A stretch of 26,218 bases of DNA, from the NCBI GenBank assembly GCA_027972325.1, contig JAPMOS010000342.1, positions 1 to 26,218 on the forward strand. The letters run 5' to 3'. Of this stretch, positions 9,454 to 19,452 are shown piece by piece (position 1 is the first letter of the stretch; every line of letters starts with the position of its first letter). Made by a program: the position numbers and the translations under genes. Below the pieces are notes generated by a model that was not told the DNA's origin, did not search any database, and worked only from the letters and a program-made list of their open reading frames with translations. The stretch comes from Paratrimastix pyriformis. Lineage: Eukaryota > Preaxostyla > Paratrimastigidae.

Positions 9454-10500
9454 TCAGGCGTAAATGGCCGCGCCAAGCTCGGCCACCTTACTGCTTCTCA
9501 AGTAGAATCGCGAGAAGGTATCGGAGCGACTGCTCCAACGGAACTGAAGAAGGACCAGGGGTTCTGGTATCCCCGCCTCCAGCGCCCTCGACGAGCCCAT
9601 GCCCCTCAGGCAGTGGGGTTTAAACTTCTTGGGATCAATCCCGCGGCGATCATCAACCGCTTCACGCACGACCCCAACCACTTGGCCGTACAAGGGAACC
9701 ATCCCGGAAGCTGACAAACAGCGGTTCCGGGGGGCCGCCAAGGGGCGACGATCCAGAAGCTCGTCCACTGCCGCCACCGCGCACCTGAAAGGATGGGTGG
9801 GGCAGGCTGGGATGGGCTGGGTAACCAGAGCATCGCTCTCGTTTCCTTCGTCAGAGCTCGGAAACGGAGAGCGTCCTTGCCAATGTCAGACCTGGTCAGA
9901 TCAATTCTGACCTGGTCCGCTTTCCGCAACCCAAAGATGAGCAGGAGGGTCGCCACTTTCGCGACCAACTGCCAATCTTCCAAGGCATCGTTGGGCCCCC
10001 AACGATCCAAGAGCGCCCAGATCACCCCAGATCAGGGTGTTCCGCATACCGCGGAAGCTCCGGGCGGACCTTCCTGACACCCGTCATGAGGGCCGACACT
10101 GAGGGTTCCTCCCCGACCGCGAAGCCAAGAATCGGCTTCAAATTGGTGGAGATCGCTGCCACGCGAGACTTGCATGCAGAGTACCCCAGCTGCAACTCGG
10201 CCTGCTCATCCGCCACAAAATTGGCTGTCTGGACTGCAAGCCCCACCCGGTCCCGAAGGCAAGGGTCCCTGCCCCGAGCTGCGCACCAAGTGGTATAGCG
10301 CTTCCAAGCCGCCGCATAGGCTTTCTGAGTCGAGGGTTCCAAACGCGCCCCGATAAGGCGGCGCGCCCTCTCCGAAAGGCCCATGGGCAACTGAGGGACG
10401 AACCCTCCCGCCGCCGAGGTGGCGGTACCCGCCCGCTCCGGACTGGGGCGGGCGAGCTCGGTCGCCTCCAGCCCTAGCGAGTCGCAGCAATCGACCCAAC
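9454..10500 (-). pseudogene. DIRS copy A: tyrosine recombinase
   Basis: The N-terminal core-binding domain is recognisable from STQKAYAAAWKRYTTWCAAR (about 10330-10270), followed by a helical region and LLLIFGLRKADQVRI near 9930. The catalytic C-terminal part has the H-x-x-R box (FKPHCLRGMGSSRALEAG, near 9620-9570) and RWSSRSDTFSRFYLR with the terminal Tyr (near 9530-9495). In intact relatives this enzyme inserts a circular DNA intermediate without target duplication. Here it is a broken fossil. Confidence 0.85.
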
Positions 10501-10649
10501 AGCTGGGACAGGACCACTCGTCGTCCTCTCCCCAGCCCAGGGGCAGGCGACCGATCAGATCGTCCACCGGGACCGACAGAGCCTGTCCGAAGCGGGCCCT
10601 GGCCTTCTTTCGGTTGACCGGGTGGCCCGACACCCGGACCACCCACGCT

Positions 10650-11345
10650 GGCCAAGGCGGAGTCCCCAGCGGGGATTGATTGGCCATCGACTGCGGCAGG
10701 AAGAGGGCCGGCGACTGGGGAAGCAGCAACGGGGGTCTGACCAGCAGAGTCAGGAGCAGTGGCCACCACGGCTGCGTCGGCCAGAAGGGGACGCAGACCA
10801 CCGCCGACGCCCGCTGCGCCGCAATGCGTCTGAGCAGGGGCAGCAGAAGGGAGAACGGGGGTTGCACCAGCACGTCACTCCCAAATCCTGCTTCAGAGCA
10901 TCCACCGCCTCGCACCCGAGAGCGGGGAAACGAGACCACCACCTCGGGAGGTGATTGCCCTGGTGGCGAAAGCGTCGACTTCGCACGGGCCCAGAAGATC
11001 CATCGCCAGGCGGAAGACCACTGGGTGGATCTTCCAGTCCTCCGGGTCCAGCCACCGAGACAGGAAGTCGGGCCGGTAGTTTGTCCGGCCTGGGACATGA
11101 ACCGCCACGAGCCGAATGCCCAGCTCGGAGACGAGGTCGAAGAGACGCCGCAACCCCGCATTCATTTCCGGCGAGGTCGACTTCCACTTCGTGACCCCCC
11201 AGACGACCGCGGAGTTGTCGCAGCGCCAAAGCACCTGCTGACCCCTCACAGCGTCGGCGAAGGTGCGCAGCGTGAGGAAGCCCGCTTCCAACTCAAGGGT
11301 GAGATCGAGTGGGGATCCAGCTCGAGGGCCAGAGAACATGCTGTG
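10650..11345 (-). pseudogene. DIRS copy A: RNase H end and methyltransferase-like domain
   Basis: RNase H blocks seen: LELEAG, LWRCDNSAVVWGVTKWKS, HVPGRTNYRPDFLSRWLDPE. These match copy B almost residue for residue. They are followed by CEVDAFAT and a stretch with a PPF motif and AVVCVPFWPTQPWW, the pattern expected of the DAM-like adenine methyltransferase domain known from DIRS elements. Such a domain would act on DNA, but activity cannot be judged in a fossil. The region is broken. Confidence 0.75.
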
Positions 11346-11560
11346 TATTTGCGAGGGCGCAGGCGACAAGTTCAAGAAGAAAGGTTACTCGCGCCTTCGC
11401 GCCATGCGTTACACTCCGGGGGGGGCCGGGCCAAATGACCCGTATGGTGGCTCCTCCCGGCCGGGGGCCCGCCTGGTGGCGGGGCCGCCCAGTGATGGGT
11501 GTGGGTGATGGGGAGGGGTGCTCAGGGGCGGGTGGGGCGGGTCGTGGGCCTGGGCGGCCG

Positions 11561-12235
11561 CTACGGCGTGGCCAGGGCGCGGGGCCCGCCGCGGCAGCTG
11601 CGCCGTTGCGCATGGTCATGAGCGCGAGGGCGTCCCGAACCAGAAGGGTCGAGACGGAGGAGAGGGCCCGCTGGAGGTCGGTTCGCGCGGCAGGGGTCGG
11701 CCGGTGTCAGCCGCGACAGGGCCTGGCATGTGGCCCGGGGCACGGTCCCTCGGGCCGACAAGATCACCGGCACCGCGCGGCAGGGCTGCCCGGTGGCCTC
11801 CGTGACGGCCTGGCAGAGGGCGACGTAGTGGGCCGCCTTGGCCGCCGCCCGCGCCGGCCAGTCGTGGGTCTGGCCAGTGATGGCCACGTCGAGCAGCCAC
11901 CAGGTGCCGTCAGAGCCACGGGACTGCAACACCAGGTCGGGGTGCACGTCGCGGAGGGCGGCGGGGAGCTTGGCCAGCAGGGTGGGTGGGAAGGCGGGCG
12001 CACAGTTGGTTGCCGACACGCCCATATAATGCCGCGTGACCCAGTCGCGTTGCCCGCCGAACCAGGCCCAGAGTCGGCGGACCACACGGTCGTGGCGGGC
12101 CGTGTAGAAGTCGTGGTACCTGCCGCAGCCGGACAGCAGGTGGGACATGGTCTCGGGGCCGCCGTGGCAGAGTGGGCAGGTGACCCCACCGGGGCGTCGC
12201 CGGCAGATGCTGAGGCCTTCCGCGCGTATCGGCAC
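11561..12235 (-). pseudogene. LINE-B zinc finger and restriction-like endonuclease
   Basis: The 224-codon frame begins around MPIRAEGLSICRRRPGG, then CPLCHGGPETMSHLLSGCGR, a C-x2-C-x8-H-x4-C finger as found near the C terminus of many LINEs. It is followed by YTARHDRVVRRL and, about 70 residues on, HPDLVLQSRGSDGTWWLLDV and KAAHYVALCQAV. PD...D-V...K..HY fits the PD-(D/E)xK restriction-like endonuclease of R2/Dualen-type LINEs, which nicks the target to prime reverse transcription. The tail is Arg/Pro/Gly-rich. The upstream part of this protein is in another frame. Confidence 0.72.
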
Positions 12236-12434
12236 CGAATGGTTTGCAGGGTGGGGAAGGTGCCGAACAGCAGCCAGACGAGCCGGCGCACCTTCCAGTC
12301 GGGGCAGCCTGCTGGCGCCAGGCGGGCGCGGCCAGCTTTGCTCGAGGCCGTCCAGGGTGACCCCGAGGAGAATCGGCTGCGCCGGGGGCCCAGCCGCGGG
12401 CCTCCTCGCACTGGAGGGCCTGGCAGAATCCCCG

Positions 12435-12850
12435 GGCCACCGCGAGCGTGAAGGGTCGGGTGGGGTACGGCAACGGGGCGTCCTTGGGGCCCGAGGGGCG
12501 GAAGGGCATCTCCGGCGGGCAGGCCAAGCCCTGTTGGATGGGGGGTGGCGGGCCGGCCTTGTCGGTGGGGGGCGGGGCTGCCGCGGCCTCGCCGGCCAGC
12601 CGGTCGGCCTGCAAATTGCCCCACAGGTGGGGGCAGCCGGGGGCCACCGCGTCCACGTGGGAGGGCACGTGATGGCAGAGGAGGCGCGGCCACCGGGAGA
12701 CCAGCTCGTCCCGGAGTCGGAGGACCTCCTGCTGCGACTGGGTCAGGCAGGTGGCGCGGCACAGGGCACCGAGGGCGTACTCGCTGTCCGACAGCAGCAG
12801 CACGCACCGGTCTCGGCCGACCCGCTCCCGACTGCGCCGCGTTGAGGCTC
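12435..12850 (-). pseudogene. LINE-B RNase H, C-terminal half
   Basis: Seen: VLLLSDSEYALGALCRATCL (Asp plus Ser-Glu-Tyr, the TDS-type block), LLCHHVPSHV and GNLQADRLAGEAA (last His and Asp of an RNase H). The upstream half with the first Asp and Glu is not found. The 5' side holds a 21-bp tandem duplication (12831-12851 and 12852-12872). A close copy of this segment lies at 19453-19834. Confidence 0.8.
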
Positions 12851-12889
12851 CACTGCGCCGCGTTGAGGCCAACCAGGGATAAGCAAACC

Positions 12890-14660
12890 ATCATGGGCCG
12901 CCGTTGGTCCGCAGCGCAAGGAGCATCGCCATCGTCAACAGCTGCAGCTGGGCGAGGGCTGGGTGGAGATGGCTGGAGAGGGCGAGGGGTCGGGGAGGGC
13001 TGATCAGCTCGGGGACGTGGCGGAACGAAGAGGCGGAACGATTCCGGCGTGTCGGGGCAGGGACTGCACCACAGTCGCATCCCTTGCGGCACCGCAAGCG
13101 CCATCCCAGCTGCGGGTGGGGGGTGGGGGGGGGGGGGGGGCGCAGATGAGCACATACACAGCATGCCTCTCTAACAATGACAGGGCAATGGGACTGGCAG
13201 TGGCAGGGCAGTGCGGGTGACGGACCATGGCTGCAGGGGCTGGACCGCGTGGCCCTCGCCGAAGGTCGATCTCTGGGGGACGTCCGCGTCGAGCTTCCGC
13301 GCACCAGCACAACAACCGTCCCACGCCCGACGACAAGAAACATGTAGTCGTATAGATGAGGTCCCTGTTTACAGGGTGGCCGGGTTGTGACAGGGCGGCA
13401 GAGACAGGGGGCTGGCAAGGGTACGGGCGGACGTGAACAACGGGGTTGTCGGCGAAGAGGACCGCGGCCGAGCGGGTGGGGCGTCACCACCTTGGGCAGG
13501 GAAGAGCAGGGGAGTGCGAGGGCGAGCATGGGGTGTGGGTGTGGTGGTGGTGGGGGGGGAGGAAGGGGGAGGGGGCGGAGTGAGAGCGGAGCAAAGTGGT
13601 GAGGGTGAGAAGGGGGGAGTGAGGGACAGCAGGGGAAGGGCAAGGGGGTATGAAGACACAAACGGCCCTGCGTGGTCCAGTTGCCCGTCCGGCATGTCGC
13701 GGCGTCATTCTGGGTTCCATCTTAGGCGCCATATCACCCTGGGCCAGCAGGGCAGCCGTCGGCCCCACCAGGGAGCCCAGCGACTAGAGGGCCGGCTGTT
13801 GACAGCTAGCATCGTCACGTCAGCAGCTGCACGGCGAGGCCCAGCATCGGACTCGTCACCCCGTCGCGGAGTGGCGTGGGAGCGCTGGATGGTGAGGGCT
13901 GGAGAGGTCGGATGGAGGGAGGGAGGAGTAGCAGGGGGAGAACAAGACGCTGATCAGCCTTGGAGTGTGGGGGGCAGGGTACGTGGAAAATGATTCCTGC
14001 GGTCGGGGCAGTGGAATACTACTGTGGGCCAGGGCGCTCATCCTCGCCTGCGGGAGCAAGCGCCGCACCATCCGCAGAACGGGGCCCGACGGCAATGGTC
14101 CTGACAATGTCATTGACAGTGACGGTGGCGGGCGGCGGAAGCGAGCGGGGAGGATGTCACAGGGCCGTGCCGCATACCCCCACGGCCTACAGCCCCGCCA
14201 ACCAGAAACAGGTCGTCGGAGAGATGGACGAGGTTGTGGCACGGCGGCAAGACAGGAGCTGGCTGGGGTCCGGGGCGGACGTGAGCGAAAGTGATATCGG
14301 CTAAGAGGACGGCGGCCGAGTGGATGAGGGCCAGGAGGCCGTGAGCAACCCCAGCACTCTCGAAGGCTACTGGGGAAACCCGCCAGGGACTGCAGCCCCG
14401 CCCCAAGTGGACCCAACCACCGTCCTGAGTGCGGCCCGAAAGGCGGGCAAAAAGCGGAGGGCGAGACTGGGGATGGGCTATTCCAGGCCCCGGCCATTGG
14501 GGTCCGTCAATCATTGGGGTGGTCGGCCTGCCACCCCGGAGACTGAGGGCGGCGGCTGGAGAGAGCAGGGGGGCGGAGACGGAGAGAGCAGGGGAAAGCA
14601 ATGGAGAGCAGGGGGAAGAGCGGGGGGAGTGAAGGAGAGCAGGGGGGAAGTGCGAGTGAA
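12890..14660. repeat. Diverged tandem duplication, two units of about 870-970 bp
   Basis: Unit 1 (about 12893-13780) and unit 2 (about 13790-14660) match in the same order at several places: the AGCATCG..GTCA..CAGCTGCA start (12926/13808), CGATTCC..GTCGGGGCAG (13040/13990), and GACAGG..GGCGGACGTGA plus GAAGAGGAC.GCGGCCGAG (13390-13475/14250-14320). Both end in G-rich purine tracts. Minus-strand frames in the two units share weakly similar peptides (DYMFLVVG against DDLFLVGG). No known gene is recognised. 14661-15040 shows nothing further. Confidence 0.55.
13117..13141. repeat. Poly-G tract
   Basis: A run of G broken by two T, ending in about 15 consecutive G. It is a low-complexity tract within tandem unit 1 and has no counterpart in unit 2. 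Assembly length is likely uncertain here. Confidence 0.85.
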
Positions 14661-15039
14661 GATGAACAGGGATGAGTGAGGGAGAGCACGCCACCGTGCG
14701 TCTCCCCAGCGACGTCCATTGGTACGAGCCCAGACCGCTCGCGGTCACCACCGCTCGATGTCGGCAGGCGGCGGGGCTGTTGTGGTAGGGGTACGCGATC
14801 GCCGGGTCGTGGGCCGGGCTGCATGGAGGGAAAGTGAGCGGGGAAACGCCAGCCAGGGGTGGGCAGGAGGGGCAGGAGGATCCGCGGTTGCGAACATGTG
14901 GAGACCTGCGGCAGGAGATACAGGCGGGTGGGGGCTCGATGTGCGGGATTGGCTGATGAGGCGCGAGATGAGATGTTGATGGCGTTGGGAATGATTCAGA
15001 ATGAAAGGCAGCCTCGGAGGAGGCGAACCACAGTCGAGA

Positions 15040-15600
15040 AGATTTCACAAAACGGAGTGTACTCTGAAGACGTGTACGAGTCTCGGCGACATTTCAGATG
15101 AGGACATCTCCTAAACAAGGCAAACAGTGAGTCAGTCTCGTGGAAAGAAGAATAGATCTGTGTCTATATGGTAACTGGTGCACGAGAAAAAGAGAAAAGT
15201 GAGATTCCTATCCGTTCAAAATGGAAAAACGGACCTGCCGCCAACAAGGAAAACCCGAAACAAACTCACAGAAACAAAAGATTAGCCAGAAAAGAAGATC
15301 TGTCAACGGCAGCGTCGTCGAAAAATGACGCGCTCAAAAGGTTTTAAAAAATATCCACGGGGTTCTATCCAGCGTTCTTCTCAACGAGCAGAGCATAGCC
15401 GGTTCAACCACGGCGTGCATGGCAGTGTTTTGTTCGATTGTTCGGCGTGTACCTTCTTGTCTCCCTTTTTATGAAGCCCCTGAAGAACGTTCGCAAGATG
15501 AGCGACGGATTCTAGAACGCCAGTTCTGATTTTGCCCCTACACCTTTTTTGGATGATCTTGTTGGAATCAAGCGATAATTCAGACGCATCTATAACCACG
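15040..15600. other. Lower-GC island without recognised element
   Basis: This ~560-bp segment is clearly richer in A (AAAAAGAG, AAAGG, ATGGAAAAAC) than everything around it and lacks simple repeats. It may be unique host sequence. The only sizeable plausible frame is on the minus strand at 15381-15599. 15601-16200 is again GC-rich; a minus-strand open frame runs through it but no family is recognised. Confidence 0.4.
15381..15599 (-). CDS. Hypothetical small ORF or exon
   Basis: 72 codons with varied composition, for example DASELSLDSNKIIQKRC and ESVAHLANVLQGLHKKGDKK, ending in NRLCSAR. It uses AT-ending codons more than the surrounding frames. No family is recognised, and no ribosome-start context or splice site decides its limits. 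It might be an exon of a host gene or chance. Confidence 0.25.
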   Translation of the reverse strand: MVIDASELSLDSNKIIQKRCRGKIRTGVLESVAHLANVLQGLHKKGDKKVHAEQSNKTLPCTPWLNRLCSAR

Positions 15601-16204
15601 TCCCTCAGCGGACTGGTCTCTCAGTCATGAAGTTTTCCGGCGCTTCGTCCCTCCGAATCTCCCCCTGCCACTCCACGTCCGTGCCTCACCATCCCGACCA
15701 TCTCACACATTCCTCAAAGACACTGACAGGCGGCGGCAGCGGTCGGCGGGCGCGGACCATCATGGCAACCGGATGCCTTGTTGTTCTCGCGTGCCTGGGC
15801 CAGGTCGGCCTGCGTAGCGGTCGCCGGCCGTGGGCCCTGATCAAAAAGCGATGACGGGCGAGGCCCTCGGGGGGAAGGCATCTCCTCGTGGTCGACGGTG
15901 AAACTGCAAGGCATCAGGGTGGAACCTGCCTTTCGCATCCCGGCTCGCCTTGACGCCGAGCGGTCAGGCTGAGAGGAACCGCGCACGAGGGTGCGGTGGG
16001 TCGCCGTGGACGCCTGGCCCACGTCCAGCTCCCCTGTGTGGCGGGTACCCGGTGCCGCGCACACGAATTCAGTCCAGCAACAGCAAGGGTCATCAGATGA
16101 CTGTGTCGGGCTTGCGTGTGATGGCGACAGGAGGCGACCCCCACGCCACTCGGTCACCCCGCAGGAGCCCCCCCACGGCCGTCTTCCAAGCCCGGGGTTT
16201 GCGG

Positions 16205-18290
16205 ACACCCACATCACCCCATCATCCATCTCACCCCATCCATGCCGCCCCTTCATCCCCCACCCCCCACCCCCCCACCCCACCCCACCCCAGCACCATC
16301 GCACCCCACATCACACCATCATCGCCTCACGCCACATCATCACCCGTCATCACCACCCACCCCCCCACACACACCATCATCACCACCCCACCATCATCAC
16401 CCTCCACTCACCATCTTCACCTCCACCATCATCGCCCGCCCCCCCATCATCACCCCTGCCACCATCATCACCCCCCACACATCATCGTCATCACCCGCCC
16501 CCCCGCCATCATCACCCCGCCATCATCACCCCCCGGCATCATCACCCCGCCCCCTGCCATCATCACCCGCCCCCCTCCCCCGCCATCATCACCCCGCCAC
16601 CCCCGCCATCATCACCCCGCCCCGCCATCGTCACCCCGCCATCATCACCCCCTGCCATCATCACCCGCCCCCCCTCCCCGCCATCATCACCCCGCCCCCC
16701 ACCATCGTCACCCCGCCATCATCACCCCCCGGCATCATCACCCGCCCCCCGCCATCATCACCCCGCCCCCCCGCCATCGTCACCCCGCCATCATCACCCC
16801 CCCGGCATCATCACCCCGCCCCCCTGCCATCATCACCCCCCCGCCATCACCACCCGCCATCATCACCTCCCCCGGCATCATCACCCCGCCCCCGCCATCA
16901 TCACCCCCCCGCCATCATCACCCCGCCATCACCCCGGCATCATCACCCCGCCCCCCTGCCAGCATCACCCCGCCCCCACCATCATCACCCCGCCATCATC
17001 ACCCCGCCCCCCCGCCATCATCACCCCATCATCACCCCCCCGGCATCATCACCCCCCCCCTGCCATCATCACCCCCCCCATCATCACCCCGCCCCCCACC
17101 ATCATCACCCCGCCCCCCGCCATCACCACCCGCCATCATCACCCCCCGGCATCATCACCCCGGCATCATCACCCCGTCATCATCACCTCCCCCGGCATCA
17201 TCACCCCGCCCTCCCTGCCATCATCACCCCGCCCCCCCACCATCACCCCGCCATCATCACCCCGCCCCCACCGCCATCATCACCCCGCCATCATCACCCC
17301 CCCGGCATCATCACCCGCCCCCCTGCCATCATCACCCGCCCCCGCCATCCTCCCGCCCCCACCATCATCACCCCGCCATCATCACCCCCCCCGGCATCAT
17401 CACCCCGCCCCTGCCATCATCACCCCCACCATCATCACCCCCCCCGCCATCATCACCCCGCCATCACCCCCCGGCATCATCACCCCGCCATCATCACCCC
17501 GTCATCATCACCTCCCCCCGGCATCATCACCCCGCCCTCCCTGCCATCATCACCCCGCCCCCCGCCATCATCACCCCGCCATCATCACCCCCCCGGCATC
17601 ATCACCCGCCCCCCGCCATCATCACCCCACCATCACCCCGCCATCATCACCCCGCCCCCATGCCATCATCACCCCATCATCACCCCCCCAGCATCACCCC
17701 CCCCACCATCATCACCCGCCCCCCCCGCCATCATCACCCGCCCCCCCCGCCATCATCACCCCGCCATCATCACCCCGCCCCCCCGCCATCATCACCCATC
17801 ACCCCCGCCATCATCACCCCGGCATCATCACCCGCCCCCCGCCATCATCACCCGCCCCCGCCATCATCCCCGCCCCCGCCATCATCACCCGCCATCATCA
17901 CCCCCCGGCATCATCACAGCATCATCACCCCGTCATCATCACCTCCCCATCATCACCCGCCCTCCCTGCCATCATCACCCCCCCCATATCATCACCCCGC
18001 CATCATCACCCGCCCCAGCATCATCACCCCCTGCCATCATCACCGCCCCCCGCCATCATCACCCGCCATCATCATCACCCCATCACCCCGCCATCATCAT
18101 CATCACATCATCATCACCCCGCCATCATCACCCCCCACACACACACACACACGCACACCATCATCATCGTCACGACCCCGTCACCCCACATCATCATCAC
18201 CCCGCCCCCGCCATCATCACCCCCGCACACATCATCATCACCCCGCCCCCCGCCATCATCACCCCCACCCCCACACACACATGCGCACAC
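16205..18290. repeat. 2 kb minisatellite, CATCATCACC-CCGC unit
   Basis: Roughly 15-17-bp units of CCGCCATCATCACCCC with variants (CGGCATCATCACC, CCGTCATCATCACC, CCGCCATCACCACC) and variable C-runs. All three plus frames are open and give Pro/His/Ser/Ile repeats, so none should be called a gene. A longer block (GTCATCATCACCTCCCC, then CCCTCCCTGCCATC) recurs near 17170, 17490 and 17930, showing higher-order duplication of about 320-440 bp. Confidence 0.95.
18131..18158. repeat. (CA)n microsatellite
   Basis: About 24 bp of CA dinucleotides at the distal end of the minisatellite, with shorter CA runs near 18270-18290. Confidence 0.85.
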
Positions 18291-18401
18291 CATTCGTCTC
18301 CTCTGTTCATTTCGCAGCCCGCTGACCCCTTCCATTTCAGCCCCCCACCCCCCTCCCCTCCCTCCCTCCCCCCTCCCTCCCTCCCCCAAACGCACACAGC
18401 A

Positions 18402-18494
18402 GGAGAACCTGTTCGCGCGCCTGCTCGCGAGGCAGACGATGAAGGACGCGCTGATCCTCATGGGCATGCGCTCCGGCAGCTCCCGAGGGGCCTA
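18402..18494 (+). other. Candidate 3' terminal exon
   Basis: A ~60-nt pyrimidine tract (CCCTCCCTCCCTCC type) ends in CGCACACAG. It is followed by QENLFARLLARQTMKDALIL, MGMRSGSSRGA and a stop. The tract plus AG is a textbook acceptor shape, and the peptide is helical and non-repetitive, unlike everything upstream. If real, the minisatellite would lie in the intron. No upstream exon is identified and no family is recognised. Confidence 0.25.
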
Positions 18495-18904
18495 ATGGCC
18501 CCAGCATTGCATTCGCCCCCCCAACGGCCCAAGAGGCCGGAGGGCCGCTGTCCACCATCACCTTGGGTCTTTTGATCCTGGCCAGCGATTACCCTCTGAT
18601 GGACTGCCCCCCGCAAAGGCCTGGCCGAGTAACAATCTCGTTTTGCCTGTGTCTGCGGGTAGAGTCAGAATACATCGACTATCTCTCTCTGTTGGCTTCT
18701 TCCTGGATTGCTGCGGCTCGAGGCCAAGGGCACACCGTGCCGCGGCTCTGAGCGGCACACCCGATGCTGGCCCCTTCGCGCTTTGGCCCTCCCTGGTCCC
18801 GCTGCCCGAGTGCGACAGGCGCCTGCTGGCACACCCCCCATCTCGCCGGCTTTGGGCCTGGTGGTGCTCGTGTTTCCTCCACGTCGAACGCTGCAACCTC
18901 TCAA

Positions 18905-19050
18905 TTGTTTGCCCGACTGATACGTGTACGGGTCAATAGAAACCACGTGCAGGCCCTTGTCTCGCACCGACCCCATCCGCAGGATCCCCAGGGCGTGGAC
19001 CAGGGGCGTGGACCAGGGGTCATCATACACAGTCGGCATCAACTCATCTC
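18905..19050 (-). other. Candidate coding stretch, unknown
   Basis: The minus frame reads DELMPTVYDDPWSTPLVHAL, then GILRMGSVRDKGLHVVSIDP and YTYQSGKQ, which looks like ordinary protein. It sits between low-complexity DNA on both sides. The frame stays open toward 18665 but the composition there becomes less convincing. No family is recognised. From 18495 to 18900 I see nothing else of note. Confidence 0.22.
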
Positions 19051-19185
19051 CATTGCCCCCACCCATCCCACCCACCCCCCCTTCCCTCGCCCCCCCCCCC
19101 ACCACCACCACCCCCAGCATGCACGCACAATATGTCGCTGGGGCGCACCCTGGTTCAGCCCTCCTTTTCCTCATCCTTCTCTCCT

Positions 19186-19190
19186 CCTCC

Positions 19191-19271
<81 letters not shown>

Positions 19272-19406
19272 ATCATCATCATCATTCAATCATCATCATC
19301 CAATCATCATCATCCAGTCATCATCCAGTCATCATCCAGTCATCATCATCCAGTCATCATCATCATCATCGTCACCCTCCTCCTCCTCTAATCCTCCTCC
19401 TCCTCC

Positions 19407-19439
<33 letters not shown>

Positions 19440-19440
19440 C
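19186..19440. repeat. (TCA)n / ATC microsatellite block
   Basis: Long TCA runs with regular interruptions (TCCAATCATCATC, TCCAGTCATCATC) and a (CCT)n patch at about 19377-19408. It yields poly-Ser, poly-Ile, poly-His or poly-Asp in different frames, none a gene. It directly abuts the LINE-B fragment. Confidence 0.95.
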
Positions 19441-19452
19441 CCTCTTCCTCCT

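Larger units (their letters stand above)
9451..11345 (-). mobile_element. DIRS-type tyrosine-recombinase retroelement fossil, copy A
   Basis: On the minus strand, in order: the C-terminal part of a DIRS RNase H (11345-11000), a methyltransferase-like domain (about 10980-10650), a Cys-bearing linker (WSCPSCWVDCC, near 10490) and a tyrosine recombinase (about 10390-9455). DIRS elements integrate with a tyrosine recombinase and commonly carry this RT-RNase H-MT-YR order. The RT and the front of RNase H are absent. The copy is broken, with roughly three to five breaks, and is old. Its RNase H matches copy B at 19990-21920 at moderate identity, so they are separate insertions of related elements. 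Confidence 0.85.
11385..12850 (-). mobile_element. LINE-B: 3' part of a second LINE family
   Basis: Minus strand, in order: RNase H C-terminal half, linker, CCHC zinc finger and a restriction-like endonuclease. No RT is present upstream. The coding sequence ends at about 11561, leaving a 3' UTR of under 200 bp that abuts DIRS copy A. LINEs with both RNase H and a restriction-like endonuclease recall the Dualen/RandI group first known from Chlamydomonas; that assignment is inference. At least two frame changes are visible (near 12350 and 12230), so it is a pseudogene. Confidence 0.75.

Noticed and set aside
10206-10769. Minus-strand Gly/Pro/Arg-rich frame inside DIRS copy A
   Set aside because: It is a shadow frame of the recombinase region; the recognisable motifs lie in the other minus frames.
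11385-11415. A third 3'-end hairpin of the UUCG type at the end of LINE-B
   Set aside because: The minus strand has GCGC-GAAG-GCGC flanked by GTAAC, but the loop and flanks differ from the other two, the stem is only 4 bp, and no tail follows.
16205-18290. CRISPR-like regular array
   Set aside because: There are no unique spacers: the whole array is repeat variants with C-run length changes, typical of a eukaryotic minisatellite.
18665-19237. Poly-Asp/Glu minus-strand protein start
   Set aside because: The acidic run is only the reverse reading of the (TCA)n/(CCT)n microsatellite. The downstream part is kept separately as a low-confidence coding stretch.
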